From positions 62,001 through 126,000 of the forward strand of contig JAXLWN010000010.1 in NCBI GenBank assembly GCA_046328475.1: a DNA stretch of 64,000 nt. The letters run 5' to 3'. Under the pieces are notes generated by a model. The model was not told the DNA's origin. It ran no database searches and worked only from the letters and a program-made list of their open reading frames with translations. The first letter of the stretch is position 1, and every line of letters begins with the position of its first letter. Shown here piece by piece: positions 47,706 through 56,024 of the stretch. The translations under genes were made by a program, and so were the position numbers. Source of the DNA: CADCWN01 sp046328475 (GTDB lineage: Bacteria; Chloroflexota; Chloroflexia; Thermomicrobiales; CADCWN01).

Positions 47706-48413
47706 CTACGGTAACTGTTCGCGCACCGCGAGCCATTCGGCCAGGATCAGCGATGGCTGGATTGCACCCGCTTCGACAAGGGAGATGATCGGCCTCAAGG
47801 CATTCTTGATCCTGCGGAGCAGGCGCAGCGTGTCAACCAGCTCGTCCGCGCGCACCTGCTCGCGGAATTGCCGCCTGGCCCATTCGGCCCGCTCTCGCGC
47901 TTCGGACGGCGACAGCGAGAAATCGGCAAGAAATCGATCCGTAATGCGGTCAGGATCGAGCACCTGATCGCCCGAAAGCATTCCGAGCCGCTGGATCAGA
48001 TAGGCGCGCACGGTCATGGCCGAGTTGAGAAAGCTGGCACCATCCTCTGGCCCTTCGCGATCCGCCAGATAGTGATAGGTCGTGACCGCAATCCGCGCAT
48101 GATTCAGTGCTGGCAGCACCTTGTCTAGCCATTCTTGCGCTTTGTCATCGAGCGCTTGGCAGTCATCGTGTTTGCCTGTCAGCGCCAGCGCCAGAGCTTC
48201 TTGCTGAGCCTTGGGGAAACGCTGTCGCGGCTTCCGTATGCGGCTGGCCTGTTCCGAGGCATCCATCGCCGCGACTTCGGCCAGGCCATGCCAGTTGAAT
48301 CGCTCAGGATCGTCGCGAGTCTGCGCCTGCATCTCAACGACCCAATCCAGGGCTGCGGCAGCATCCCACTGAAGCACCTCGCGCACCGTCGGCATCGTCT
48401 GAATGTCTGCCAC
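47706..48413 (-). CDS. Hypothetical protein upstream of pnkp
   Basis: A 235-residue protein with a GTG start at 48413 and AAAGGAG 4-5 bases before it. Sequence landmarks are EVLQWDAAAALDWVVEMQAQ, RIRKPRQRFPKAQQEALALA, AQEWLDKVLPALNHARIAVT, AYLIQRLGMLSGDQVLDPDR and LIKNALRPIISL-like C-terminal sequence. It is largely helical and has no membrane segment. It lies on the same strand as pnkp and the rest of the RNA-repair genes, with the palindromic element between. I do not recognise a family; a role in the repair system is possible by position only. Confidence 0.6.
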   Translation of the reverse strand: MADIQTMPTVREVLQWDAAAALDWVVEMQAQTRDDPERFNWHGLAEVAAMDASEQASRIRKPRQRFPKAQQEALALALTGKHDDCQALDDKAQEWLDKVLPALNHARIAVTTYHYLADREGPEDGASFLNSAMTVRAYLIQRLGMLSGDQVLDPDRITDRFLADFSLSPSEARERAEWARRQFREQVRADELVDTLRLLRRIKNALRPIISLVEAGAIQPSLILAEWLAVREQLP

Positions 48414-48432
48414 GTCGCTCCTTTCGATGAGC

Positions 48433-48870
48433 CTAGAATTCGAATACCCGCACGAACAAACGCTTCCAGTCCGATCTGTAGGCTTCTCTCATCGGGCAGA
48501 TGATGCCGCTATGGTTCTGATCTCGATCAGCCAGTAATGACCGTCGCTCCCCACAAGATTCGCTTCCCCAGCCGCCGGAACAGGGCCACCCTGCGTCAAT
48601 ACAGTATGGCAATTTCAATTCCTCGAACAATCCCGGGATGAAGACAAGTTCGATTGCCGGTGTAACCGCCCACTTAACTCTGTCAGCCTGGATTGCCGCA
48701 TCGAACGCCGCCTCTCCAACTCGCAATGGTCGGACTCTCCAGCCGTCTTGCTATCTCGTCGTGGGGCCAACGCTCGGGCAAGGTGTTGTGAAACAAGGCG
48801 TGCGCCTCGCGACTGCGATCCGAATCTCTATATGCGATAAGTATAGCGACGAACTGGGCTAATCGTCATC
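48433..48870 (-). CDS. Hypothetical protein, first gene of the pair upstream of pnkp (frameshifted)
   Basis: A protein of about 140 residues. The start at 48870 is followed, after an early shift, by LAQFVAILIAYRDSDRSREA and HALFHNTLPERWPHDEIARR. A second shift near 48720 joins this to GEAAFDAAIQADRVKWAVTP, ELVFIPGLFEELKLPYCIDA and ADRDQNHSGIICPMREAYRS before the stop at 48433. GC content is lower than in the surrounding chromosome. It stops 19 bases before the GTG of the next gene, so the two form a small operon. Family not recognised. Confidence 0.45.
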
Positions 48871-49012
48871 TCAATAAGGCTCCTAATTCCGCGAACGTAC
48901 ATATGTTCTAAGTACATTTTGGCTCCTTGACGATGTAAAACTAATGGACTATGCTGAGAGGCACCTTAGAGAATTGAGTGCCATGAGGCACGGATTTCTG
49001 TGGAGGGGTTCG

Positions 49013-49903
49013 ATGGCCGAACGGGCGGCGACTTCCAAACCAGCAGCGTCTTCCACGCAAGGGCCAGAGCATCCACAGGCCACATCGAAGGCAGATCAAG
49101 CAGCACAAGCGGCCAAAACAAAACGGGCACAGGGAATATTCCCGCGCTTATCGCTCACCAAGGCGCTTGAACTCCCCCGGACTATTTACGAGATGGGCGA
49201 AGGCGAACCGGTTCGTCGCCTCTCCGTCTTCGACAGACTCAACCGTAAGCCCGACAGTGGCCCAAGCCGTACGCTGGTTGCGGTCTGCAATACTGGTTAT
49301 GGACTAACCACCGGCAGCGCGGTAGCGGAGCGCATGGAAGTCACTGAGCGCGGCAAGGCATTGGTCGCGGCAAGCGACCAAGCTACACGACTCAACGCTG
49401 CCTACGATGCGCTGTTCTCTAATGATATTTTTTCGACATTTGTGAGCCGATTCGCCAATCGTAGTATGCCGAATGATGAAGTTGGCCGCGATTACTTGCA
49501 GTCAACTTTCAATCTGCAAGCGGGCGATGCTGCCGCCTTCTTTGAAGTCATTAAGGAGAACGTCACCGAATATGGACTGATTCAGGAGTTGTCCGGTCGT
49601 CAAGTGTTGATTTCCCGCGAGACGGCCATGGAGAACGTTGGTGCCCCTGCTCCCAAAGCACCGATTGAGAAATCGAACGGATCGAATTCTACGCCTGATC
49701 TAGCAGCTGTCATCAATCCACAGACCCTGCACATACCCACGCCCCAAACACCTATTCAGCCCTCCCCATTGGCACCCAACCGGATAGAGCCACAAATCCA
49801 CTTTAACATTCAGATTCAACTTCCTGAGAACGCCTCTCCAGAGACGTACAATACAATCTTCAAGAATATCGCGATTCACCTGTTGGGTCGGGGCGAGGAA
49901 TAG
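49013..49903 (+). CDS. DUF5343-like protein, first gene of a putative defence pair
   Basis: A 296-residue protein starting at the ATG at 49013, with GGAGGGG just upstream. The N-terminal 40 residues are low-complexity. A central helical part contains RLSLTKALELPRTIYEMGEG and TERGKALVAASDQATRLNAA. A winged-helix-like part is GRDYLQSTFNLQAGDAAAFF. A Pro-rich linker then leads to the C-terminal HFNIQIQLPENASPETYNTI and FKNIAIHLL motif. That pattern matches DUF5343 proteins, which are frequently next to mobile or defence genes. GC is clearly lower than average. The next gene starts 3 bases after its stop, which indicates cotranscription. Confidence 0.5.
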   Translation: MAERAATSKPAASSTQGPEHPQATSKADQAAQAAKTKRAQGIFPRLSLTKALELPRTIYEMGEGEPVRRLSVFDRLNRKPDSGPSRTLVAVCNTGYGLTTGSAVAERMEVTERGKALVAASDQATRLNAAYDALFSNDIFSTFVSRFANRSMPNDEVGRDYLQSTFNLQAGDAAAFFEVIKENVTEYGLIQELSGRQVLISRETAMENVGAPAPKAPIEKSNGSNSTPDLAAVINPQTLHIPTPQTPIQPSPLAPNRIEPQIHFNIQIQLPENASPETYNTIFKNIAIHLLGRGEE

Positions 49904-49906
49904 CCT

Positions 49907-50561
49907 GTGCAAGGCGATTTCGTCCGCCTGCTGCAACAAGGGCAGCAGCGGGTAGAGCAAACTAAGGCGGCAATTTCTCCAGCGAAGAAAGCGGAAATAG
50001 TGTCGGCGCAGGCCGACGCATCACCGTCAGATGAGGTTACTGACGCGACGGCCTTGGCAGGGGTCGCTGCCGCGCTGCCGGAAGATACGACGGGCATACT
50101 GGCAGTCCGCAAAGACATTCATGATGCACTTGCGGGCATTTCAGATTCGTTGGCGCGGGGATACATCCAGGTCAAGAAAGACCTTGCTGACGCAAACCGC
50201 GTTTCGTGGGCGGGTAGTGCCCATGAAATTCGCGAAGTGCTAGCGACGATGTTGCGTCTGCTAGCACCCGACAAACTTGTAGAAGCGCAGAAGTGGTACA
50301 AGCTAGAGCCTGACGCAAAAGGACCAACGCAGAAACAGCGGGTGCGTTACATCGTGCAGCAGCATAATGCTGGCTCAAAGGAGCGCGAGGTTGTGGAGCA
50401 AGTGGGCATTCTGGACGAACGTATAGACAACATCGGCAATCTAGTACGTGCTATCTGCCTCGTGCTGGCGATGCAGCACATCGGTCAAAGAGCGTCAGAG
50501 GTTCGTAGACATTGTTGGCTATTTCGAAGCTTTCGCGCACGACTTACTGAATCTTGATTGA
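49907..50561 (+). CDS. pPIWI-associated-nuclease-like protein (one frameshift at the C-terminus)
   Basis: A 217-residue protein starting at a GTG 3 bases after the previous stop. The middle and C-terminal half matches the predicted nuclease family associated with pPIWI-type proteins: SWAGSAHEIREVLATMLRLL, APDKLVEAQKWYKLEPDAKG, PTQKQRVRYIVQQHN and IDNIGNLVRA. A one-base shift near 50460 is needed for the expected end SVKERQRFVDIVGYFEAFAH, then DLLNLD. The conserved Glu and Arg residues are compatible with a nuclease, but activity is unproven. With the DUF5343-like gene it forms a two-gene plus-strand operon inside the RNA-repair cluster. Confidence 0.5.
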
Positions 50562-50616
50562 AGGCTTCTACAGCCCTGCGGCCAATAGTCCATCCTACCG
50601 ATGCGGCCAGCGCCGA

Positions 50617-51230
50617 TTACGCACCATCAGCAACCGGATACACCTCTTCGCGCGGCATCACCAACCGCGCGTAATCCTCCGCCTCCACCACCACACGCTG
50701 CTCCGCCACGAACGCGGAGATATCCTGCACATCGAGCAACCACTCGCCCGCATAACGGGACAGCATTGCTCGCCGCGCAGACCAAGCTGGATCGCGCGGC
50801 GCATAAAACGGATCCGCCAGCAGGTCGTGGTCGCGGGGTCCCATTGCAGGCGCACATTCGAGCCGCCACCGCCCGCCGCCAGGCCGCCTCGTCGGCGAAA
50901 CGCTCGTGGTCGAACGACGATGGCGCCGCCTCGGCCGAGTTGGCGTCGAACGCCGCGCCGCAGCCAGATCGCGAGCGTCACCTCCTGATCAAGGCTTGGT
51001 GCCCCAGCCCGACCGGAACATCATCCAGAGAAATCCGTCTTGATCCAGCTCATCCGTCCGAAGTTGAACTCGCCGCCGAAGCGCCGGTGCGTCGCCGCGT
51101 AGTGGCCGATGGCCAGGCGGTAGGCCTGATAGACGACGACCGCCTCGTCATCGTACTGGGCCAGAACGTGCCGCCCGGCTTTTCGTAGCGCGCCACCTGC
51201 GAGATACAGTTCGGTGACCAGACTCCTCAT
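50617..51230 (-). CDS. DUF4291 protein within the RNA-repair cluster (frameshifted)
   Basis: A protein of about 200 residues that starts MRSLVTELYLAQVARYEKAG when one shift is allowed, then DDEAVVVYQAYRLAIGHYAA, FNFGRMSWIKTDFSGWMMFR, SGWGTKPDQEVTLAIWLRR and VRLQWDPDHDLLADPFYAPR, ending AEDYARLVMPREEVYPVADG. These match the DUF4291 pattern (VYQAY, MTWIK, LWMMYRSGW), whose biochemical role is not established. Its start overlaps the hen1 stop by 4 bases (ATGA), so it is translated with hen1. Several shifts near 50870, 51020 and 51180 interrupt it. Confidence 0.75.
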
Positions 51231-52616
51231 GCAACCCTGCTCGCTCGAACACCGCCATTGCGACGGCGGCCCCCACCTCGGGGTCGTCCGGGCCGACCGG
51301 CAGGAGCCGCGCCCAGTAGCCGAAGCGGTCTGGATCGCCTCCACCCAGGCGCGGAACTCGGCGCGCGTCCACTCGAAGCGGTGATCGCGGTGGCGGAGGC
51401 GCCCGGCCGGCCATGCTCCCAGCAGACGTTGTACTCCACGTTCGGAGTCGTCAGCGCGACCACGCCGGGGCGCGCGAACTCGAACAGCACCCGCTCGAAC
51501 GCCGCCAGCCGGGGCGGATCGAGGTGCTCGATCACCTCCACAACCGCCGCCGCGTCGAACCCGTCCAACCGGGCGTCGCGGTAGGCCAGCGATCCTGGAA
51601 GAGCGTCAGCCGCGCCGCCTGCAACGGCGGCAGCCGGTCGATGCGCAGCCGCTCGCGGGCGCGCACCAGCGCCGTGTGCGACACATCCATGCCGACCAGC
51701 TCGGGCGCGGTCGTCTCCTTCAGCAGCGTCGCCAGCAGCCGACCCTCGCCGCAGCCGAGGTCGAGGATGCGCCTCGCGCCGCTCCCCTTCAGCGCGGCGA
51801 CCACCGCGCCGAGCCGCTGCTCGTGCAGGCTGATCGTGCGCTCGACCGCCTCCTCCTCGCCCGCGCGCTCCTCGGCGACCCGGTCGGGATCGGGCGTCTC
51901 CTCGCCCGCCAGCTGCGCCAGCGCCTCGTCGGTCAGGTGCCACCGGTACTTCAGATAGCGCTTGGCGATCAGGTCGCGCTCGGGTGCGCCGCCAGCCAGC
52001 CCGCGCCGCGCCGCAGCAACTTCTCCACCTCGTCATCCCCCCGCAGTAGTGCTTGTCGTTGTCCAGAGTCGGGATCAGGACGTAGAGGTGGTTCAGCAGC
52101 TCGGAAGGCGCACCGTGCTTCCGCGAGCGTGACCGTGTAGTAGTCGCTCTCGCCCCAGGCACAGGAAGGTCGAGTCGAGCGGCAACCGCTCGATCGTCAG
52201 CGCGTAACCGAGCGGCGCGAAACCGACGCAGCAACTCCTCGCCACCCCGGCATGGGAGCGACGCGATGCACGCGCCTCCAGCGGGATCATATCCCCACCA
52301 GCTCGGGCCGCGCCGTGCAGTTCCCGACCAGCGCGCTGCGAAACACCTCCGCAATCGCCACACTTAGGAACGACGACGCGACATACGGCCGGTCATTCAC
52401 ATACTGGTCGAGCGCCGCGCCCCGCCCGCGCACCAGCCCGACCGGGTCGAGGTCGAGCAGCAACGCCGCCGTGCAGCGCTCCTCGCCCACCTCGGTACTA
52501 GAAGACATGCGCCTGCCCGAAATTGAGCGCGAACGATTTACGCTTCCCCGGATCGCGGCACGGCGGTACCCCAGATCGCTCGCCGGTCGGTGGGTGGTGG
52601 TGATTGTCAGCAACAT
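51227..52616 (-). CDS. hen1: Hen1: 3'-terminal RNA ribose 2'-O-methyltransferase (frameshifted)
   Basis: A protein of about 460 residues starting MLLTITTTHRPASDLGY. The N-terminal domain is recognisable from EERCTAALLLDLDPVGLVRG, QYVNDRPYVASSFLSVAIAE and LLNHLYVLIPTLDNDKHY. The methyltransferase domain has motif I ILDLGCGEGRLLATLLKE, then VGMDVSHTALVRARERLR, EVIEHLDPPRLAAFERVLFE and the metal-binding LTTPNVEYNVCWEHG. Hen1 marks repaired RNA by methylating the 2'-OH before ligation, protecting it from repeat cleavage. Its stop overlaps the DUF4291 start. At least seven shifts are needed, many at short G or C runs. The RNA ligase gene precedes it on the same strand. Confidence 0.85.
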
Positions 52617-52621
52617 CACAT

Positions 52622-52730
52622 GTCCATTGCGGATTGCGGATTGCGGATTAGGGCTTCGGCAGGAAATTTTCCGGGTCGTTTCCCGTGCCCTCGTCAATCC
52701 GAAATCTGAAATCCGCAATCCGCAATCACC
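52622..52730. repeat. Heptameric repeat array, GGATTGC type, mirrored arms
   Basis: CATTGCGGATTGCGGATTGC on the left and CCGCAATCCGCAATC on the right pair as an inverted repeat. It sits between the RNA-ligase and hen1 genes. The array at 7938 is a relative. Confidence 0.8.
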
Positions 52731-52731
52731 G

Positions 52732-53754
52732 TCACTCGCCATACTTCAACAGATACTCGGGATTGATGCGCCTTGAACGACAGCCGACCCAGCTCGGGAT
52801 CGACCATCTCGACCAGGGGGCGGAAGGCCAACCCTTCGCGCCAGGCCTGGGCGTTGAGGGCGCTGCGGCCAGTCGCGGAATGCGGGCATGATCTCGGCCA
52901 CCCCGGTCGTCTCGGCGATCACGAACTGAGCCGGTGACCACGGGCGCGGTCGCCAGACCGAGTTCGCGCGCGGTCGCCATGAAGGGAGCATAGTCGAAGA
53001 AAGCGAAGCGGTCGATGTCGAACAGGCTGAAGGCGAAGAAGTGAACCCCCTTCAACCCGAGCCGGTTCTTCTGGATCCCCTCCCCGGCCAACTCCCCCTG
53101 CACCGCCACGTTCCCGCCGATCTGCCGCAGCTTCCCCTCGATGTCGAGGCGTCGCGCGACCGTCCAGAGGGTGTTGCCGGGCGTCTCGCGCAACTCCAGG
53201 TTGCGCGAGCGAATCCCGAACTCGCCGTCGCGCAGGTAGCAGGTCATGCTCGCCCCGTCGATCTTCTCGCTGGCGTAGAGCGTAATGCCGCGCTGCCGCG
53301 CCAGCACCCCCTCCAGCACCTGCACCCGCGTCTCGTCGGTCTTGGGGATGAAGCCGGGGAAATGCCCCTTCGCGTCTCCGGCCAACTGCGCGGGCAGGGG
53401 CGGCTCGTACTTGACGATCCCCAGCGCCTCGGTCACGTCGGCACCCTCGGCGATGGGCGTCCCGGCGGGCAGGATGTCGAGGGGGAAGCAGATCCCCTGG
53501 CTGATCTGCCCGCGCAGGCGCACCGTGCGGATCAGGAACTTGCGAGGCCGCAGGAACTCGAATTCGGGGCGCTCGGGCAACAGCGAGTCGATCTCGCAAT
53601 AGACGCAGAGATCGCCGACCGCGAACTCGCCCTTTTTCACCACCAGCTGCCATCCCAGCACGGTCGCCCGCTCGATCGCGTCGGCGTTTGCGATCGGCTC
53701 CAGCGCCTTGATGCGCTGAATCGATGCCAACTTGCGCGTCAAAATTGCGGTCAT
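52732..53754 (-). CDS. RNA ligase, DRB0094 (Rnl5-like) family (frameshifted at the C-terminus)
   Basis: A ligase of about 340 residues of the DRB0094 family. An N-terminal OB-like module (residues 1-120: LASIQRIKALEPIANADAIE, GWQLVVKKGEFAVGDLCVYC, SLLPERPEFEFLRPRKFLIR) is followed by the adenylyltransferase with the nucleotidyl-lysine motif YASEKIDGASMTCYL near residue 184. Later motifs are FGIRSRNLELRETPGNTLW and VAVQGELAGEGIQKNRLGLK. The C-terminus (INPEYLLKYGE) is reached after two shifts near 52930 and 52800. Such ligases seal nicks with a 3'-OH RNA end. It is the first gene of the minus-strand RNA-repair group. Confidence 0.85.
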   Translation of the reverse strand: MTAILTRKLASIQRIKALEPIANADAIERATVLGWQLVVKKGEFAVGDLCVYCEIDSLLPERPEFEFLRPRKFLIRTVRLRGQISQGICFPLDILPAGTPIAEGADVTEALGIVKYEPPLPAQLAGDAKGHFPGFIPKTDETRVQVLEGVLARQRGITLYASEKIDGASMTCYLRDGEFGIRSRNLELRETPGNTLWTVARRLDIEGKLRQIGGNVAVQGELAGEGIQKNRLGLKGVHFFAFSLFDIDRFAFFDYAPFMATARELGLATAPVVTGSVRDRRDDRGGRDHARIPRLAAAPSTPRPGAKGWPSAPWSRWSIPSWVGCRSRRINPEYLLKYGE

Positions 53755-54197
53755 GACCGTGCCACCTTTCCTGCTACGCGAGCAATGGCTCGCCCCGAGC
53801 CACCTCCGGGCCGACACCCATCGTAGCGGCTGGCGTGCGCGTCGTGACCGCCCAAGCGTACAGCCCGTGATGATAATGGGATCAGTCCGTTGATACAGGG
53901 GACGCGCGGCGCTTTGTCGCGCGTGCCGGTCGCGGAAGTGCGGCAAGGTTCTTGCGGTAAGGTAGCGAAATGCTCGGCCTTTTGGTCAGCGGCGCTGTCG
54001 GCGTGCGGTAAACGAAGGAAAGGAAGGCGATGAGGAGAGCGTGAGGCTCGTCGCCTTTCGGTGATGACAGGGCGTGAATCCGCCATCGGTATCGAGTCAA
54101 CCATCCGGCCGTGGGCGGTATACGCATTGCAACCAGCTTTCTTGCGGGTCAATGGTGCCACGGTTTCGGATCGGTCTGTATCATCAAGGAGCAATCA
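53755..54197. other. Intergenic region before the lipoprotein gene
   Basis: No gene supported. It contains a small hairpin (ACGCGCGGCGCTTTGTCGCG near 53901) and the divergent upstream regions of the RNA ligase and lipoprotein genes. No clear promoter box is visible. Confidence 0.5.
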
Positions 54198-55045
54198 GTG
54201 CTGCGCTATTCCAGGTCCCTGGCTGTGCTTGCCCTCGTTTTCTTGCTCGCAGCGTGCGGAGCAGAGTCAACCGGGCAGGCCATCACTGTCCCCACCGCCA
54301 CCCCAACGACGGCTGCGACCCCGACGACGGCGGCCTCGTCCACCCCGTCGGTCAGCGCCGACGGCCGCTTCCATCTGCCGCTCCGTCGGCCGCTGCCGCC
54401 GCGCCGCCCTCGGCGGCCCCCTCGGCGGTGCCTTCGGCCACCGCGACAACCGCCGCCTCGGCCGCGCCGTCCGCGCGGGCGTCGGCCTCGGCGGCAGCCT
54501 CGGCGTCGAGTAGTGCCCGCCCGTCGAGCGCGGCCTCGTCCGCGCCATCCGCCGGTGCTTCGGCCGCGCCGACGCGCTCCACCTCCTCGGCCGCCCCGTC
54601 CGGCGCGCCGCGCACGCCGACAGCCCCCGCCGCGTCCGGCGGGACGAAGGTGACCGATTCCGAGAATCGCTGCCAGATGTCCCTCCCGGCGGGCGTCACC
54701 GAGGACTCCCCCGGCTCGGGCGAGTTCACGTTCGCCAACGACAAGGGCTTCGCGCTGTTGCAGTCGATCGAGGGCGCGTCGCTGGACACTACCGTCGATC
54801 TCTTCGTCCAGTCCTTCACCCCGATCTTCACCAACTACACCGAGACCAATCGCCAGAAGACCGCCGACTCGGAGCGGATCGACTTCACCGGCGAGTTCAT
54901 CTTCAACGTCCAGGGCACGATGTACTTCAAGCAGATCAACAACACCATCTGCAACATCGTCCTCTTCGTCTACGCCGACTCCGGCATCCCCTACGAGGAA
55001 TCCCTGGGCACCATGATCGGCTCGCTGGAACTGGTGAAGCCGTAA
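54198..55045 (+). CDS. Predicted lipoprotein with Ala/Ser/Pro-rich linker (one frameshift)
   Basis: A protein of about 280 residues. The GTG at 54198 has AAGGAG 6 bases upstream and begins a lipoprotein signal, VLRYSRSLAVLALVFLLAAC, ending in the lipobox cysteine. A Thr/Ser/Pro linker follows. Near 54360 a one-base shift moves to the frame encoding an Ala/Ser-rich linker and the C-terminal domain: ENRCQMSLPAGVTEDSPGSG, GFALLQSIEGASLDTTVDLF and FIFNVQGTMYFKQINNTICN. The C-terminal part has the look of a lipid- or stress-related extracytoplasmic domain, but no family is certain. The gene is followed by a hairpin terminator at 55124-55156. Confidence 0.7.
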
Positions 55046-55123
55046 GGCGCGAAACGGCGAACGGGCGAATGGGCGAACGGGCGCGAACCGCCAAGACACC
55101 AGCAGCAGAGAGGCAAAGAAAAG

Positions 55124-55156
55124 GGGAGGCGTGTGGTCTAGTCCCACACGCCTCCC
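55124..55156 (+). terminator. Rho-independent-type terminator
   Basis: A 13-bp perfect stem (55124-55136 with 55144-55156; GGGAGGCGTGTGG and its complement) and a 7-base loop, followed by CTTTTC. It terminates the lipoprotein gene. Confidence 0.8.
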
Positions 55157-55250
55157 TTTTCGTCTCCGCGTCGTTCTCCGCGCCTCCGCGCCTCTGCGGT
55201 CTTACGCCCTTCTCTCTTCTCTCCACTCTCCACTCTCCACACCCCACGTC
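55140..55250. repeat. Pyrimidine-rich tandem repeat tract, second copy
   Basis: CGTCTCCGCGTCGTTCTCCG, CGCCTCCGCGCCTCTGCGGT and CTCCACTCTCCACTCTCCAC. Closely related to 39413-39565. It overlaps the 3' arm of the terminator at its left edge and ends 4 bases before the AhpD-like gene's stop. Confidence 0.75.
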
Positions 55251-55253
55251 CCG

Positions 55254-55895
55254 TCAGCGGAAGTTCGTGTGGTTCGTCCGGTCGGGGATGTAGCCGCTGG
55301 CGTTGGCGACGCGATTGTTGAAGTTGTAGATCGCCGCCGTGTTGATGATGTCGCTGATATCCTCGTCGCTGTAGCCGTGGGCGCGCAGCGCCTCGATGTC
55401 GGCCTCGGTGCAGTCCACCGACTGGCGCGTGATCTTGATCGCGTAATCGAGCATCGCCCGGGTGCGCGGCTCAAGCTCGGCGCGGCGATAGTCGAACGCG
55501 ACGCGCTCGGCGAGAACGGGATCCTTGGTCAGGCGCCGCAACTCGGCGCTGTGGTTGGTGAGTCAAAGTAAGCAGCGATTCTCGGACGAGACGACCACGC
55601 CGATCATCTCGCGATCGACCCGGCTCAGCCCCGATGGCCCCCGATTGATGTACTCGTAGAGGTCGAGCCAGCGCAGCATCAACTCGGGCCGCCAGGCGTG
55701 GGTCCGCACCACATTATTGGGCGCTCCCAGCCGCTCGCGCTGCCGCCGCACCAGGTCGGCGACGCGCGGATCGAGGTCCTCCTCCTTCGGCACCAGGAAC
55801 CAGCTGATCCGCTCGGTCGGGGTCCAATCGTCCTTGACTTCGGCCTGTGGATTCGGGGCCTCGTTTGCAGATGCGGCAGATTCGTTGTCGGCCAT
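55254..55895 (-). CDS. AhpD-like peroxidase-related protein with in-frame TGA (candidate selenoprotein)
   Basis: A 213-codon gene starting at the ATG at 55895, with AAGGAGG upstream. It belongs to the alkylhydroperoxidase D-like (CMD/peroxidase-related) family: SWFLVPKEEDLDPRVADLVR, then LSRVDREMIGVVVSSENRC, and after the break LTNHSAELRRLTKDPVLAER and RTRAMLDYAIKITRQS. The family carries a redox CxxC that reduces peroxides with thiols. Here the codons are Cys-Leu-Leu-TGA-Leu, so TGA occupies the second Cys (codon 111, bases 55563-55565) while the reading frame before and after is the same. A SECIS-like hairpin follows. Either selenocysteine is inserted or a TGC/TGT has been miscalled or mutated; no other defect is seen in the gene. 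Confidence 0.8.
55533..55549 (-). promoter_or_regulatory. Candidate bacterial SECIS hairpin in the AhpD-like gene
   Basis: On the mRNA, 13 bases after the TGA, GCGCC pairs with GGCGC around the 7-base loop GAGTTGC. The loop starts with G, and its first base is about 17 bases downstream of the TGA, roughly where bacterial SECIS loops lie. The stem can be lengthened by CAG/CTG pairing with one bulge. Support is by inspection only. Confidence 0.4.
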
Positions 55896-55939
55896 TCCCC
55901 CTCCTTCCTGAACCATGTGGCATATGAACGCTTGAGCAC

Positions 55940-56017
55940 GGATTCTTCGCTGCGCTCAGAATGACAGAGGTGAGGGTTACGCCTCCGTGGTGTCATTCTG
56001 AGCGCAGCGAAGAATCC
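55940..56017. repeat. Dispersed palindrome as a perfect 27-bp inverted repeat
   Basis: Arms 55940-55966 and 55991-56017 are perfectly complementary over 27 bases, with a 24-base loop. It lies 7 bases beyond the ridA stop codon and 45 bases before the AhpD-like start, a position suited to termination. Confidence 0.85.
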
Positions 56018-56024
56018 GGCCCCC

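Noticed and set aside
55563..55565. Reassignment of TGA as a sense codon (alternative genetic code) as an explanation for the AhpD-like gene
   Set aside because: Many genes here end in TGA exactly where the family ends (for example tacA, sucA neighbours and the lipoproteins), so TGA is a normal stop; site-specific recoding is the better hypothesis.
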